The notes: a model not told the origin generated them from the letters alone. 64,000 nucleotides of DNA from Pseudomonas arcuscaelestis (GCF_016881005.1 NZ_JACOPV010000013.1:1-64000); one strand, 5' to 3'. Shown: positions 1 through 9,539, numbered from the stretch's first letter. Numbers and translations are program-made.

Positions 1-56
1 CAATCTGATCAACCACCGCCAATTTAAAAGACAGTGAGTAATCACGCTGTGTGCGC

Positions 57-108
57 TTTACACCTTGCTCCATCTGACTCTCCGGAAATTCGGGATGGGA
101 GGTGTAAA
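57..108. repeat. Unexplained hairpin downstream of rimO
   Basis: TTTACACC at 57-64 is the exact reverse complement of 101-108. The pairing resumes inside (CTCCATC against GATGGGAG) after a three-base bulge. It lies beyond the rimO terminator and no gene is recognisable in bases 1-133. It could belong to a feature left of the window. Confidence 0.4.
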
Positions 109-132
109 CCTTATTCAGGACGGGACAAGTTG

Positions 133-167
133 CAAAAAAAAGCCCCGCCAGGGTCGGCAGGGCTATT
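133..167 (-). terminator. rimO intrinsic terminator
   Basis: On the minus strand a stem (AGCCC pairing with GGGCT, then GCC with GGC after one mismatch) is followed by a run of eight T. It begins about ten bases after the rimO stop codon. Confidence 0.8.
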
Positions 168-177
168 TTTCAGCAGG

Positions 178-1521
178 TCAGGCCTGGATGGGTTCGGCCC
201 ACATGTCGTACTCGTCGGCGTCAGTGACGCGGCAGCGTACGGTGTCGCCTGGCTTGAAGCCGTGGTTGCCGTCGATGAATACGTTACCGTCGATTTCCGG
301 GGCGTCGAAGTAGCTGCGGCCTACCGAGCCTTCTTCCTCGACTTCATCGATCAGAACGTCGATTTCGCGGCCGATGCGCAGTTGCAGACGGGCAGTACTG
401 ATTGCCTGCTGATGGGCCATGAAACGATCCCAGCGCTCTTGCTTGACCTCGTCAGGGACGATGTCCAGGCCCAGGTCGTTTGCTGGGGCGCCTTCAACTG
501 GCGAGTACTGGAAGCAGCCTACGCGGTCGAGTTGGGCTTCGGTCAACCAGTCGAGCAGGTACTGGAAGTCTTCCTCGGTTTCACCTGGGAAGCCGACGAT
601 GAAGGTTGAGCGGATGATCAGTTGCGGGCACTGTTCGCGCCAGCTTTTGATGCGTGCCAAGGTACGGTCTTCAAACGCTGGGCGCTTCATCGACTTGAGC
701 ACTTTCGGACTGGCGTGCTGGAACGGGATGTCCAGGTACGGCAGGATCTTGCCAGCCGCCATCAACGGAATGATGTCGTCGACATTCGGGTAGGGGTAAA
801 CGTAATGCAGGCGCACCCAGGCGCCCAGGCTGCTCAGCGCCTCGCACAGTTCAAGCATGCGCGTCTTGACCGGGCGACCGTTCCAGAAGTCGGTCTTGTA
901 CTTGACGTCGACACCATAGGCGCTGGTGTCCTGGGAGATTACCAGAATCTCCTTGACCCCGGCTTTGACCAGGCGTTCGGCTTCGCTGAGCACTTCACCA
1001 ACCGGGCGGCTGACCAGCTTGCCACGCATCGACGGGATGATGCAGAAGCTGCAACTGTGGTTGCAGCCTTCGGAAATTTTCAGGTAGGCGTAGTGGCGTG
1101 GTGTCAGTTTGACGCCTTGTGGCGGAACCAGGTCGATCAACGGGTTGTGATCCTGACGCGGGGGTACCACTTCGTGCACGGCGTTGACGACCTGCTCGTA
1201 CTGTTGCGGGCCAGTCACGGCCAGCACGCTTGGATGCACATCACGGATGCTGCCTTCCTCGACACCCATGCAACCGGTAACGATGACCTTGCCGTTTTCC
1301 TTGATAGCTTCGCCGATCACTTCGAGGGATTCGGCTTTGGCGCTGTCGATGAAGCCGCAGGTGTTGACCACCACTACATCGGCGTCCTGGTAGGTCGGCA
1401 CGACTTCATAGCCTTCCATGCGCAGTTGGGTCAGGATGCGCTCGGAATCGACCAGGGCCTTGGGGCAACCCAGAGATACGAAGCCGACCTTAGGCGTGGT
1501 TGGCGTAGGAGTGGTGGACAT
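178..1521 (-). CDS. rimO: Ribosomal protein S12 methylthiotransferase RimO
   Basis: Radical-SAM enzyme that adds a methylthio group to a conserved aspartate of ribosomal protein S12. The 447-residue product has the family layout: an N-terminal UPF0004 domain with three iron-sulfur cysteines (C19, C55, C84), the radical-SAM CxxxCxxC motif (C153, C157, C160, in CNHSCSFC), and a C-terminal TRAM domain ending the protein. The ATG at 1521 starts the typical KVGFVSLGCPKALVDSE beginning after a short threonine/proline stretch; the open frame runs 26 codons further upstream but that stretch does not look like RimO. The gene is transcribed alone and is divergent from kup. Confidence 0.96.
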   Translation of the reverse strand: MSTTPTPTTPKVGFVSLGCPKALVDSERILTQLRMEGYEVVPTYQDADVVVVNTCGFIDSAKAESLEVIGEAIKENGKVIVTGCMGVEEGSIRDVHPSVLAVTGPQQYEQVVNAVHEVVPPRQDHNPLIDLVPPQGVKLTPRHYAYLKISEGCNHSCSFCIIPSMRGKLVSRPVGEVLSEAERLVKAGVKEILVISQDTSAYGVDVKYKTDFWNGRPVKTRMLELCEALSSLGAWVRLHYVYPYPNVDDIIPLMAAGKILPYLDIPFQHASPKVLKSMKRPAFEDRTLARIKSWREQCPQLIIRSTFIVGFPGETEEDFQYLLDWLTEAQLDRVGCFQYSPVEGAPANDLGLDIVPDEVKQERWDRFMAHQQAISTARLQLRIGREIDVLIDEVEEEGSVGRSYFDAPEIDGNVFIDGNHGFKPGDTVRCRVTDADEYDMWAEPIQA

Positions 1522-1776
1522 GACTAACCTCGGTGTAATGGGGACAGTCGTGCCACAAGCGCGCTGTCCTGTATGGGCGCTGGCAGCGCCTCTGATCAAA
1601 AAGTGCGCAATTCTAGCGGGCGCAATGTCACTTGACCAGCAGAAAAGCGACGAACGCTAAGCTATGCTTCGCGCCAGCGTGCCTGTGTTTGCATAGGGCC
1701 TGGCCAGCGATGGCGGCAGGGTGGCAATCATTTTAGCGTTCTACCGGCTCATAAGCCTTGGTTGCGGGAGTGACGG

Positions 1777-3675
1777 ATGGTTCAGGCAAGCGATCAGGCT
1801 GATTCCGGGCATTCGGCGGCGAAGCCGCTGAGCTTGTTGGTGGCGGCAGTAGGTGTGGTTTACGGCGACATTGGCACCAGCCCCCTCTATACCCTCAAGG
1901 AAGTGTTTTCCGGCGACTATGGGGTGCCGGTCAACCATGACGGCGTGTTGGGTATTCTGGCGCTGATCCTTTGGTCGCTGATCTGGGTGGTTTCGCTCAA
2001 GTATGTGGTGTTCATCCTGCGTGCCGACAACCAGGGCGAGGGCGGCATCATGGCCCTGACCGCGCTGGCTCGCAGGGCCTCGGCGCCTTATCCCAAGTTG
2101 CGTACGCTGATGGTCGGCTGCGGCCTTATTGGTGCCGCGCTGTTTTATGGCGACAGCATGATTACCCCGGCCATTTCGGTGTTGTCGGCAGTGGAAGGCA
2201 TGCAACTGGCCTTTGAAGGTATCGACCATTGGGTGGTGCCAGTGGCGCTGGTGGTGCTGGTCGCGCTGTTTCTGATTCAGAAGCATGGCACGGCACGAAT
2301 CGGCATTTTGTTCGGGCCGGTGATGGTCGTGTGGTTTGTCGTCCTGGCAGCGTTGGGCGTGCATGGTATTTCCCAAAGCCCCGAAGTGCTCAAGGCATTC
2401 AATCCGATCTGGGCGGTACGGTTCTTCATTGTGCATCCCGGCATGGGCGTTGCCATCCTGGGCGCCGTAGTGCTGGCCTTGACCGGGGCCGAGGCGCTGT
2501 ACGCCGACATGGGTCATTTCGGCCGTAAACCCATAGCTCGGGCGTGGTTCATCCTGGTGTTGCCAGCGCTGGTGCTCAACTACTTTGGCCAGGGGGCGAT
2601 GTTGTTGCAGAACCCTGAGGCTGCGCGTAACCCCTTTTATCTGCTGGCGCCGGGCTGGGCGTTGATACCTTTGGTCGGTCTGTCTACCCTAGCGACGGTC
2701 ATCGCTTCCCAGGTGGTGATATCAGGGGCCTTCTCCCTGACGCGCCAGGCCATTCAACTGGGCTACGCGCCGCGCATGCAGATTCAGCACACCTCCAGTG
2801 ACGAGCAGGGGCAGATCTACATCGGCACCGTGAACTGGGCGTTGATGGTGGGGGTAATCCTTTTGGTGATCGGGTTCGAATCATCGGATGCGCTGGCATC
2901 GGCCTACGGCGTGGCGGTCACCGGAACCATGTTGATGACCACGTTATTGGTATCCACCGTCATGCTGTTGTTGTGGAAGTGGCCCCCCGTGCTGGCGGTT
3001 CCGGTGCTTCTCGGGTTTTTGTTTGTCGATGGCCTGTTCTTCGCCGCCAACGTGCCCAAGGTTGTGCAAGGCGGTGCTTTTCCGGTACTGGCGGGGATTG
3101 CTCTATTCGTCCTGATGACCACCTGGAAGCGCGGCAAGCAGATCCTTGTCGAGCGTCTGGATGAAGGTAGCCTGCCGCTGCCACTCTTTATCAGCAGCAT
3201 TCGCGTGCAGCCACCGCACCGGGTTGAAGGTACCGCAGTGTTCCTGACGGCCCGGCCGGATGCCGTGCCTCATGCGTTGCTGCACAACATGTTGCACAAC
3301 CAGGTGCTGCACAACCAAGTGGTGCTGTTGACCGTCGTCAGTGAGGACACGCCGAGGGTGGCTGCGCAGCATCAGTTTGAGGTTGAAGCCTACGGGGAAG
3401 GTTTTTACCGAGTCCTGCTGCACTTTGGCTTCATGGACGAGCCGGATGTCCCCGCTGCGCTCAAGCTGTGCCACCTTGAAGGCCTCGATTTCAGCCCGAT
3501 GCGCACTACCTACTTCCTCAGCCGCGAGACGGTAATTCCCTCTCGGCTGGTAGGCATGAGCCGATGGCGTGCCATGCTCTTTGCGTTTTTGTTGAAGAAC
3601 GCCAACGGCAACCTGCGCTTCTTTAACCTGCCGTTGAACCGAGTGATCGAGTTGGGCACCCAGGTCGAAATCTAG
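1777..3675 (+). CDS. kup: Low-affinity potassium transporter Kup
   Basis: Inner-membrane potassium uptake protein of the KUP/HAK/KT family, probably a K+/H+ symporter. The 632-residue length is usual for the family. The N-terminus carries the signature VVYGDIGTSPLYTLKEVF, followed by about twelve hydrophobic segments up to roughly residue 450 and a hydrophilic C-terminal cytoplasmic domain. The ATG at 1777 has GGGAG six bases upstream. The gene stands alone, divergent from rimO across about 255 bp and convergent with the hydrolase gene at 3780, with an inverted repeat in between. Confidence 0.95.
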   Translation: MVQASDQADSGHSAAKPLSLLVAAVGVVYGDIGTSPLYTLKEVFSGDYGVPVNHDGVLGILALILWSLIWVVSLKYVVFILRADNQGEGGIMALTALARRASAPYPKLRTLMVGCGLIGAALFYGDSMITPAISVLSAVEGMQLAFEGIDHWVVPVALVVLVALFLIQKHGTARIGILFGPVMVVWFVVLAALGVHGISQSPEVLKAFNPIWAVRFFIVHPGMGVAILGAVVLALTGAEALYADMGHFGRKPIARAWFILVLPALVLNYFGQGAMLLQNPEAARNPFYLLAPGWALIPLVGLSTLATVIASQVVISGAFSLTRQAIQLGYAPRMQIQHTSSDEQGQIYIGTVNWALMVGVILLVIGFESSDALASAYGVAVTGTMLMTTLLVSTVMLLLWKWPPVLAVPVLLGFLFVDGLFFAANVPKVVQGGAFPVLAGIALFVLMTTWKRGKQILVERLDEGSLPLPLFISSIRVQPPHRVEGTAVFLTARPDAVPHALLHNMLHNQVLHNQVVLLTVVSEDTPRVAAQHQFEVEAYGEGFYRVLLHFGFMDEPDVPAALKLCHLEGLDFSPMRTTYFLSRETVIPSRLVGMSRWRAMLFAFLLKNANGNLRFFNLPLNRVIELGTQVEI

Positions 3676-3686
3676 GGGGAGGGCAG

Positions 3687-3765
3687 TAGCTGCAAGTTAC
3701 AAGCTACGAGTAAAAGGGCGATGTCGCTTTGTCTCGCAGCTTGTAGCCGACAACGTGCAACTGCG
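3687..3765. repeat. Imperfect inverted repeat between kup and the PA0919-like gene
   Basis: ACAAGCTACGAG (3699-3710) pairs with CTCGCAGCTTGT (3733-3744) with one mismatch, and flanking bases (TAGCTGCAAGTT, AACGTGCAACTGC) extend the symmetry. The AGCTTGTAGC/GCAAGCTAC vocabulary resembles dispersed intergenic palindromes common in fluorescent pseudomonads. It may act as a bidirectional terminator for the convergent genes, although a T-run is lacking. Confidence 0.5.
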
Positions 3766-3779
3766 CGTCCAGATGCGGG

Positions 3780-5075
3780 TCAATTCTGTTCAGCGACGCT
3801 GGTTTTGCCCTGGCGGTCCTCGATGTCTCCGATCAAGCGCTTGGCCAGCGCTGGGTAGTTCTCGTCAAAATGATGCCCGCCTGGGAGTTTCAGGCGTTCG
3901 CCAACGGCGGTGTGCTCGGTGCAGCCACTTTCATCGGCTTCTTCTTCACCGTAGATACACACCACCTTGGCCGCCGGCAGCTTGGCCATTTCCGGGCCGG
4001 TGGGTGCTTCCTTGCCGGCGTTGCCCAGCCAACCCTCGACTTCAATCTCGAAACTGCCACTGCGGGCGAAGGCCAGAAGGATTACCGCATCGATTCGTTT
4101 CTGGTCTTCAGCAGGAAGGCGATTGTAGATAGCAGGCAGCACATCGGCTCCGAAGGAATAGCCCGTCAGCACAAAGCGCTTGGTGCCCCATTTCTGTCGG
4201 TAGTGCTGCATAAGTTCCGACAGGTCGATGGCGCTTTGCTCGGGAGTCTTGTGCTGCCAGTAGTAGCGCAGGGTGTCGATGCCGACCACTGGATAGCCAA
4301 GCTTGGCCATCTCGCCAGCTACATCGCGATCCAGGTCGCGCCAACCACCGTCACCCGACAGGAAGAGGGTGACCGTGTCGGTAGTCTGGCCGGCCGGTAC
4401 TTCAACCACCGGGATGCTCATGGCATTGCCTTCCTCGCCCACCAGGGCTTGGGTCAGTTGCGCCTTGAGCACTTGCGGCAAGTGGATGTCGTAATCGCTG
4501 ATGCTGGTTTCGGCGTTGGGCTGATCGCGAACAAAGGCTGCGCTGGCGTCGTCCGGGTTGTCGTTCCAGGCCACGCTCCAATGGCCGTGGGCGGCCGACT
4601 TGGGCAGGGGGATGGCGCAGCCGGGGCGTTCGATGCTGAAATCCACCGAGATGGCCTGAGCCTTGTCATCGGTCTGCGTCGCGAGCCAGTCCCATGCTTG
4701 GCTGGCGCCTGGGCCGATACCTGCGACCAGGGTCGCAGGGCCTTGCAGTTGTTGCAGTGCTTGCTTGACGGCAACCTGTTGCACGGTGCAGTCGCCGGGC
4801 GGCAGGATGACCTGGACCAGTTGCGCTTCCCCGCTCTGGCTCAAGTTCAACAACTGTTTGTCGGTCAAGGATTGGTCCTGGGCAACAGCGACAACCACCC
4901 GGGCCTTGGGGTGAGTGCCAGGTGTTGCACGGGTCAGGCTGCTGCCATCGCCCAGCGTCAGGTGCTCCAGGCGTGGTTCAGGGGCAGGGCGGGTCCACAG
5001 CCAAAAGCCCAGGACGGCGGCGATCAAGCCCAGCAAAAGCGTTGCCGCAATATGCAGCCAATAGCGTCGAATCAT
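3780..5075 (-). CDS. AcvB/VirJ-family periplasmic serine hydrolase, alanyl-PG hydrolase type
   Basis: Likely the periplasmic partner of the MprF-like synthase upstream. In P. aeruginosa the equivalent gene (PA0919) encodes a hydrolase that removes alanine from alanyl-phosphatidylglycerol. The 431-residue protein has an N-terminal hydrophobic segment (about residues 7-27) that could be an anchor or uncleaved signal. A C-terminal alpha/beta-hydrolase domain starts at the LFLSGDGGWRDLD segment (about 237). The nucleophile serine is S307 in GYSFGAD, and a histidine lies in LPGGHHFDE near the end. The start ATG overlaps the mprF stop by one base (TGATG), so translation is probably coupled. Substrate assignment is by synteny and family; the fold and serine are seen directly. 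Confidence 0.87.
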   Translation of the reverse strand: MIRRYWLHIAATLLLGLIAAVLGFWLWTRPAPEPRLEHLTLGDGSSLTRATPGTHPKARVVVAVAQDQSLTDKQLLNLSQSGEAQLVQVILPPGDCTVQQVAVKQALQQLQGPATLVAGIGPGASQAWDWLATQTDDKAQAISVDFSIERPGCAIPLPKSAAHGHWSVAWNDNPDDASAAFVRDQPNAETSISDYDIHLPQVLKAQLTQALVGEEGNAMSIPVVEVPAGQTTDTVTLFLSGDGGWRDLDRDVAGEMAKLGYPVVGIDTLRYYWQHKTPEQSAIDLSELMQHYRQKWGTKRFVLTGYSFGADVLPAIYNRLPAEDQKRIDAVILLAFARSGSFEIEVEGWLGNAGKEAPTGPEMAKLPAAKVVCIYGEEEADESGCTEHTAVGERLKLPGGHHFDENYPALAKRLIGDIEDRQGKTSVAEQN

Positions 5076-7717
5076 CAGCGTTTCACCAAACCAGTCAGGC
5101 CGCCGGCAATCAAGGCGGCAGTGTCAGCCAGCGCTACCAGCGGATCGAGTCCGGCAGGCACGGCCATATAACGGGGTTCCCAATCAGGCTGGAATTTGTC
5201 CTTGAATCGGCGCAGCCCCTGGAAGTTGTACAACTGCTCGCCTCGTTGAAACACCATCGAGCCCAGGCGTTGGGTCAAAGGTGCGCCACGGCGAGGTTGC
5301 AAGCCGGAAAGTGGCACCATGCCCAGGCTGAAGCGGCTGTAACCCTGATGCTTATAGTGTTGGATCAGGCCGATCATCATGAATTCCATGGTCAGCTTCG
5401 GTGCCTGCGGATGAGCGCGCATCAGGTCAATGCTGGCGAGTTCGCGGCTGTGGGTTTCCAGTAAGTTGGCAAACGCTACCGGGCGGCCTTCGAAGCGGAT
5501 CAGGGCAATGCGAAAATGCCGCAGGTACTCGGGTCTGAAACGACCCAGGGAGAAGCCTTTTTCGCGTACGTTCTTGCCGGTAAGCCAGGCATCGGAAATC
5601 ACTTTCAGCTCTTCGAGTGGAGCTTCCCCAGGCTCGTGGATTTCCAGGGTCAGGCCATCGCGCCCGCCACGACTCCAGGTGTAGCGCAGGTCCTTCATCT
5701 CTTTGCCCTTGGCGTCCAGATCAAAGCGATTCAGATCGACGCGAGCCTCCTCCCCCAGCTTGATGGCAGTCAGGCCAATGTCCATATAGAAAGGCAGGTT
5801 CTCGGCGCGCACCTGGTAGAAGACTGGGCGGGCATGGTGCACATCACACAGGTCGCGAAACTGCCAGATCATCTCGGCACGCTTGTGCGCCGGTCCGATG
5901 GGGTCATACAGGGCTACCAGGCTACGACCACGCTGAGCATACATAAGGAACGCATCATCATCGGGATGGAACAGCAGTGCTTTGTCGCCGGTCAGCGCCA
6001 ATCCCCCATCCGGCTGGTCCGACGCCTGCAATATACGGTTGGCTCGTTGCAGCTCTTCCTCATTAGGCAGATGAATCACCGGGCGTGCGGTGCGAAGCAG
6101 CCAGGTCAGCGCGAACGCCACTAACAGTACCGTGCTACCCAGCGCCGAGCGCAGGGCTCGAGGGGCGTCGGCGTCCAGGGTGAACTGCCACCACAATTGG
6201 TGGCTGTAGGGTACGTCCTGGTAGGCGAATAGCAATAACCAGATCGATGCAGCCAGCACGCAGGTGCTGGCTGCCAGGTAAACCGCAGAAAAAGGCAGCT
6301 CCAACAAGCGGCTGGGCCGGTAGAAGGCGCGGCGAAACAGCGCCAGCAGACAGGCGGTGAAGGTCAGGATACTGGCCTCTTCCCAGTCAAAACCTTTTAG
6401 CAACGAGAGCAGGGCGCCGACCAGCAACAGGATGGTGGTCAGCATCCAGGCCGCGGAGAGGCGGCGGCGCAAGCCTTGAGCCAACAGCAGGCACAGCACG
6501 CCAATCAGGCTGGCGCCAAAATGCGAAGCGTCGATCAGGCGATGGGGAATGAGAAAGCCCAGATGCTGGAGGCGTTCGTCTATTTCCGGCGTCGCACCGG
6601 AAAACAGCAGCACTACACCGGAAAGAAAGACCAGTACAGCGAGCACTGGGGCGGCAAGTCCGGATGCCACCTTGATTGCCTGGCTGGCGACTTTGTATCG
6701 ACGCGCCTCACTGAACAGCAGCACTGCGCAGGCAAGCAGCAACGGTAATACCACATAGATCAGGCGATATAGCAGCAGTGCAGCAGCCAGAGGCGCGGCA
6801 CCCAGTTGATCGGCGAACGCTGCCAGCAGAATTGCCTCGAATACGCCGACACCACCTGGTACATGACTCAGCACCCCGGCGGCCAGGGCCAGTAGGTACA
6901 CCAACAGGAAAGCGCCGAAGGGCGGCGCCTCGGGCAGTAGCAAGTACAGCACGGTCGCTGCTGCGGCGACATCCAGTGCAGTAATCAGCATTTGTAAAAG
7001 TGTCAGGCGGGCACCCGGCAAGCGCAGGGTGCGACGACGCACCCTGACCAGCAAAGTGTCAGCATGAGGCTGTTCTGCCAGGCGTCGACGGTACAGCCCG
7101 TAGACCAACAGCATGGCCAGGCCCAGTACTGCCAATGCAATACCGGCTAGCAGTGTTGATGGGAGGCGCAGGGCGCAAGCGGCCGCAGGCAGATTGCTCA
7201 GTGTTGCCAGGGCAGCCAGCGGTGGCAACGCACATCCCAGCGACAAGCTGGCGAACAGGGTCATGCGCGCGACTTCGGTCGCGCTGACACCCTGGCGTAC
7301 ATAAAGTCGATAGCGCACTGATCCACCGGAAAGCAGCGACAGTCCTATGGCATTGCCAATGGCAAAGGCACTGAAGCCCCCCATGATCAGCGTCCGTGGC
7401 GGTAACTTCACACCGGCATAGCGACTGGCAGACCATTCGTAACCCAGCAGGATGATGAAGCCGACAGCAGTCGCCAGCAGGGCTCCGGCAAGCGAGGAGG
7501 GAGGAACGCTCAGTAACGAATCATGCAGTGCATAGATATCCAGCTCGCTCAGCAGGTGGCGACAGGCGATCAAGGCAATGGTGAACAGTAGTAGCGTCAA
7601 CGCCAGGCCGATGGCTTGGCGATAACGGCTAAAGCGGTCAAGCCAACGCAACTGGCGTTTGGCGTTGGGCAGGGTTGCGGTAACAGGCGCTTGTGTCTCG
7701 GATGTCTGGCTGCGCAT
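5075..7717 (-). CDS. mprF: MprF-like aminoacyl-phosphatidylglycerol synthase/flippase
   Basis: Integral membrane enzyme that transfers an amino acid from aminoacyl-tRNA to phosphatidylglycerol, lowering the negative surface charge and raising resistance to cationic peptides. In P. aeruginosa the ortholog uses alanyl-tRNA. The product is 880 residues. Many hydrophobic helices fill roughly the first 540 residues (flippase/UPF0104-type region), followed by the soluble DUF2156 catalytic domain with the LTMEFMMIGLIQHYKHQGY segment near residue 790. I chose the ATG at 7717 because GAGG lies six bases upstream; the TTG codon just before it has no better signal. It is the first gene of a two-gene operon with the hydrolase. 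Confidence 0.93.
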   Translation of the reverse strand: MRSQTSETQAPVTATLPNAKRQLRWLDRFSRYRQAIGLALTLLLFTIALIACRHLLSELDIYALHDSLLSVPPSSLAGALLATAVGFIILLGYEWSASRYAGVKLPPRTLIMGGFSAFAIGNAIGLSLLSGGSVRYRLYVRQGVSATEVARMTLFASLSLGCALPPLAALATLSNLPAAACALRLPSTLLAGIALAVLGLAMLLVYGLYRRRLAEQPHADTLLVRVRRRTLRLPGARLTLLQMLITALDVAAAATVLYLLLPEAPPFGAFLLVYLLALAAGVLSHVPGGVGVFEAILLAAFADQLGAAPLAAALLLYRLIYVVLPLLLACAVLLFSEARRYKVASQAIKVASGLAAPVLAVLVFLSGVVLLFSGATPEIDERLQHLGFLIPHRLIDASHFGASLIGVLCLLLAQGLRRRLSAAWMLTTILLLVGALLSLLKGFDWEEASILTFTACLLALFRRAFYRPSRLLELPFSAVYLAASTCVLAASIWLLLFAYQDVPYSHQLWWQFTLDADAPRALRSALGSTVLLVAFALTWLLRTARPVIHLPNEEELQRANRILQASDQPDGGLALTGDKALLFHPDDDAFLMYAQRGRSLVALYDPIGPAHKRAEMIWQFRDLCDVHHARPVFYQVRAENLPFYMDIGLTAIKLGEEARVDLNRFDLDAKGKEMKDLRYTWSRGGRDGLTLEIHEPGEAPLEELKVISDAWLTGKNVREKGFSLGRFRPEYLRHFRIALIRFEGRPVAFANLLETHSRELASIDLMRAHPQAPKLTMEFMMIGLIQHYKHQGYSRFSLGMVPLSGLQPRRGAPLTQRLGSMVFQRGEQLYNFQGLRRFKDKFQPDWEPRYMAVPAGLDPLVALADTAALIAGGLTGLVKR

Positions 7718-7885
7718 CAAATACCTCGTGGGTGGTGCACGCCAGGACGAAAGTATTCAGCCAAGGTACCAATCCCTATGGAAAGTAGTGACGGCTATGA
7801 TCGGGCCGCTGCCTTCCTTGAGGATAGTTAAACAAAATTTATATTGCCGCGTGGGCTACAGTGAGGATGTGCAAATCGCAGATGC

Positions 7886-7918
7886 AAAAAAGGCCACTTT
7901 TTTCAAAGTGGCCTTTTC
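7886..7918 (-). terminator. Terminator of the first tRNA-fMet copy
   Basis: AAAAGGCCACTTT and its complement form a 13-bp stem with a four-base loop and a T-run on the minus strand, directly after the tRNA at 7926. It is the counterpart of the terminator at 8101-8128. Confidence 0.85.
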
Positions 7919-7925
7919 TGTTGTT

Positions 7926-8002
<77 letters not shown>

Positions 8003-8015
8003 TCTGATGTGGCGA

Positions 8016-8043
8016 ATTCTACAGCCTTTGAGAAAGCTGTCAA
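8016..8043 (-). promoter_or_regulatory. Sigma-70 promoter of tRNA-fMet copy 1
   Basis: Minus-strand TTGACA (8038-8043), a 16-bp spacer, then TAGAAT (8016-8021), ending 13 bases before the mature tRNA 5' end. Copy 2 has identical boxes with the same spacing. Confidence 0.85.
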
Positions 8044-8100
8044 CGCTTAATTATTGATTTTCAATAAATTTATGCGCGAGCACTTTATTTTAGGCAAAGA

Positions 8101-8128
8101 AAAAGGCCACTCCGAAGAGTGGCCTTTT
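8101..8128 (-). terminator. Terminator of the second tRNA-fMet copy
   Basis: AAAAGGCCACTC pairs perfectly with GAGTGGCCTTTT around a four-base loop, followed on the minus strand by a T-run. It lies eight bases from the tRNA end and upstream of the copy 1 promoter, so the two tRNAs are separate transcription units. Confidence 0.85.
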
Positions 8129-8135
8129 CTTAATC

Positions 8136-8212
<77 letters not shown>

Positions 8213-8224
8213 CCTGTGAGATGA

Positions 8225-8252
8225 ATTCTACAGTTATGCGCCGGAGTGTCAA
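8225..8252 (-). promoter_or_regulatory. Sigma-70 promoter of tRNA-fMet copy 2
   Basis: Minus-strand TTGACA (8247-8252), a 16-bp spacer and TAGAAT (8225-8230), ending 12 bases before the tRNA. It is near-consensus, as expected for a highly expressed stable RNA. Confidence 0.85.
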
Positions 8253-8431
8253 GCACTCATTTTGAGAAAACCTTTTTTCTTCAAGTGCTTAGCGGATGAA
8301 TGAGGGGTGGCAGGGCAGTGGGTGCGGGGCTTTAGGTCAAGTATGTGTATATTCATCCAGTACAGATGGTCGTGGCTACATTGGAGTGAGATACTGCCTA
8401 CACCTTTATATCCCCGTGGTTTCGGTTGCTG

Positions 8432-9496
8432 ATGCCCCAGCGCAAGATCATCCATATAGATTGCGATTGCTTCTATGCCGCTATTGAAATGCGTGACGAC
8501 CCACGTCTGTCTGGGCGACCTCTGGCTGTGGGGGGCTCTGCCGAGCGTCGTGGTGTAATCGCTACCTGCAACTATGAGGCGCGAGCGTATGGCGTGCGGT
8601 CGGCGATGTCTTCTCGTCATGCGCTCAACCTGTGTCCCGACCTTTTGATCGTAAAGCCGCGAATGGATGCCTATAAAGAAGCCTCCAGGGAAATTCATAC
8701 CATCTTTCGTGATTACACCGATCAGATCGAGCCGCTGTCGCTGGATGAAGCCTACCTGGATGTTTCGGACAGCTCCTGGTTTGCCGGCAGTGCGACGCGC
8801 ATTGCCGCTGATATTCGTCGCCGGGTTGCCCAACAGTTGCATATCACGGTGTCAGCCGGCGTTGCGCCCAACAAGTTTCTGGCCAAGATAGCCAGTGACT
8901 GGCGCAAACCCAATGGCTTGTTTGTGATTACCCCAGATCAAGTCGAAGCGTTCGTGGCGGTACTGCCCGTCAGCAAATTGCACGGTGTAGGCAAAGTGAC
9001 CGCCGATAAGCTTGGTCGCCTGGGTATCAGTACCTGCCTGGAACTGCGCGACTGGAGCCGCCTGGCCCTGGCTCGCGAATTTGGAAGTTTTGGTGAACGG
9101 TTGTGGGGGCTGGCGCGCGGCATTGATGATCGTGCAGTACATAATGACAGTCGCCGCCAGTCAGTCAGTGTTGAAAACACCTATGACGTCGACTTGCCTG
9201 ATCTGGCCAGTTGTTTAAGCAAATTGCCGGATCTGATGGAAACCCTCGCCGGGCGTATTCAGCGTATCGACGATAGCTATCGGCCGGGCAAGCCCTTCGT
9301 CAAAGTGAAGTTTCACGATTTTACCCAAACGACCTTGGAGCAGGCTGGCGCAGGGCGAGACTTGAGTAGTTATCAGCAGTTGCTCAGTCAAGCCTTTGCC
9401 CGTGGTGGCAAGCCGGTGAGGCTGCTGGGAATCGGCGTGCGCTTGCAGGATTTGCGCGCTGGACACGAGCAGTTGGAGCTTTTCAGTCGCGACTAA
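8432..9496 (+). CDS. dinB: DNA polymerase IV (Y-family translesion polymerase)
   Basis: Error-prone Y-family polymerase that extends past damaged bases. The 354-residue product has the palm motif HIDCDCFYAAIE (D10, with F14/Y15 near the steric gate), the second catalytic motif SLDEAYLD (D105, E106), helix-hairpin-helix thumb residues (LHGVGKVTADKL), and a little-finger domain. It ends in QLELF, a typical beta-clamp binding peptide, four residues before the terminus. The ATG at 8432 is preferred over the TTG at 8426 because MPQRKIIHID matches known DinB starts; neither has a strong Shine-Dalgarno. I saw no clear LexA box upstream. Confidence 0.95.
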   Translation: MPQRKIIHIDCDCFYAAIEMRDDPRLSGRPLAVGGSAERRGVIATCNYEARAYGVRSAMSSRHALNLCPDLLIVKPRMDAYKEASREIHTIFRDYTDQIEPLSLDEAYLDVSDSSWFAGSATRIAADIRRRVAQQLHITVSAGVAPNKFLAKIASDWRKPNGLFVITPDQVEAFVAVLPVSKLHGVGKVTADKLGRLGISTCLELRDWSRLALAREFGSFGERLWGLARGIDDRAVHNDSRRQSVSVENTYDVDLPDLASCLSKLPDLMETLAGRIQRIDDSYRPGKPFVKVKFHDFTQTTLEQAGAGRDLSSYQQLLSQAFARGGKPVRLLGIGVRLQDLRAGHEQLELFSRD

Positions 9497-9497
9497 G

Positions 9498-9525
9498 AAA
9501 AAACGCCAGCAAGCTGGCGTTTTTT
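9498..9525. terminator. Bidirectional terminator between dinB and the lipoprotein gene
   Basis: AAAAAACGCCAGC and GCTGGCGTTTTTT form a perfect 13-bp stem with a two-base loop. It has a T-run on both strands and sits between convergent stop codons. Confidence 0.9.
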
Positions 9526-9539
9526 CAAGGCTCACGCAA

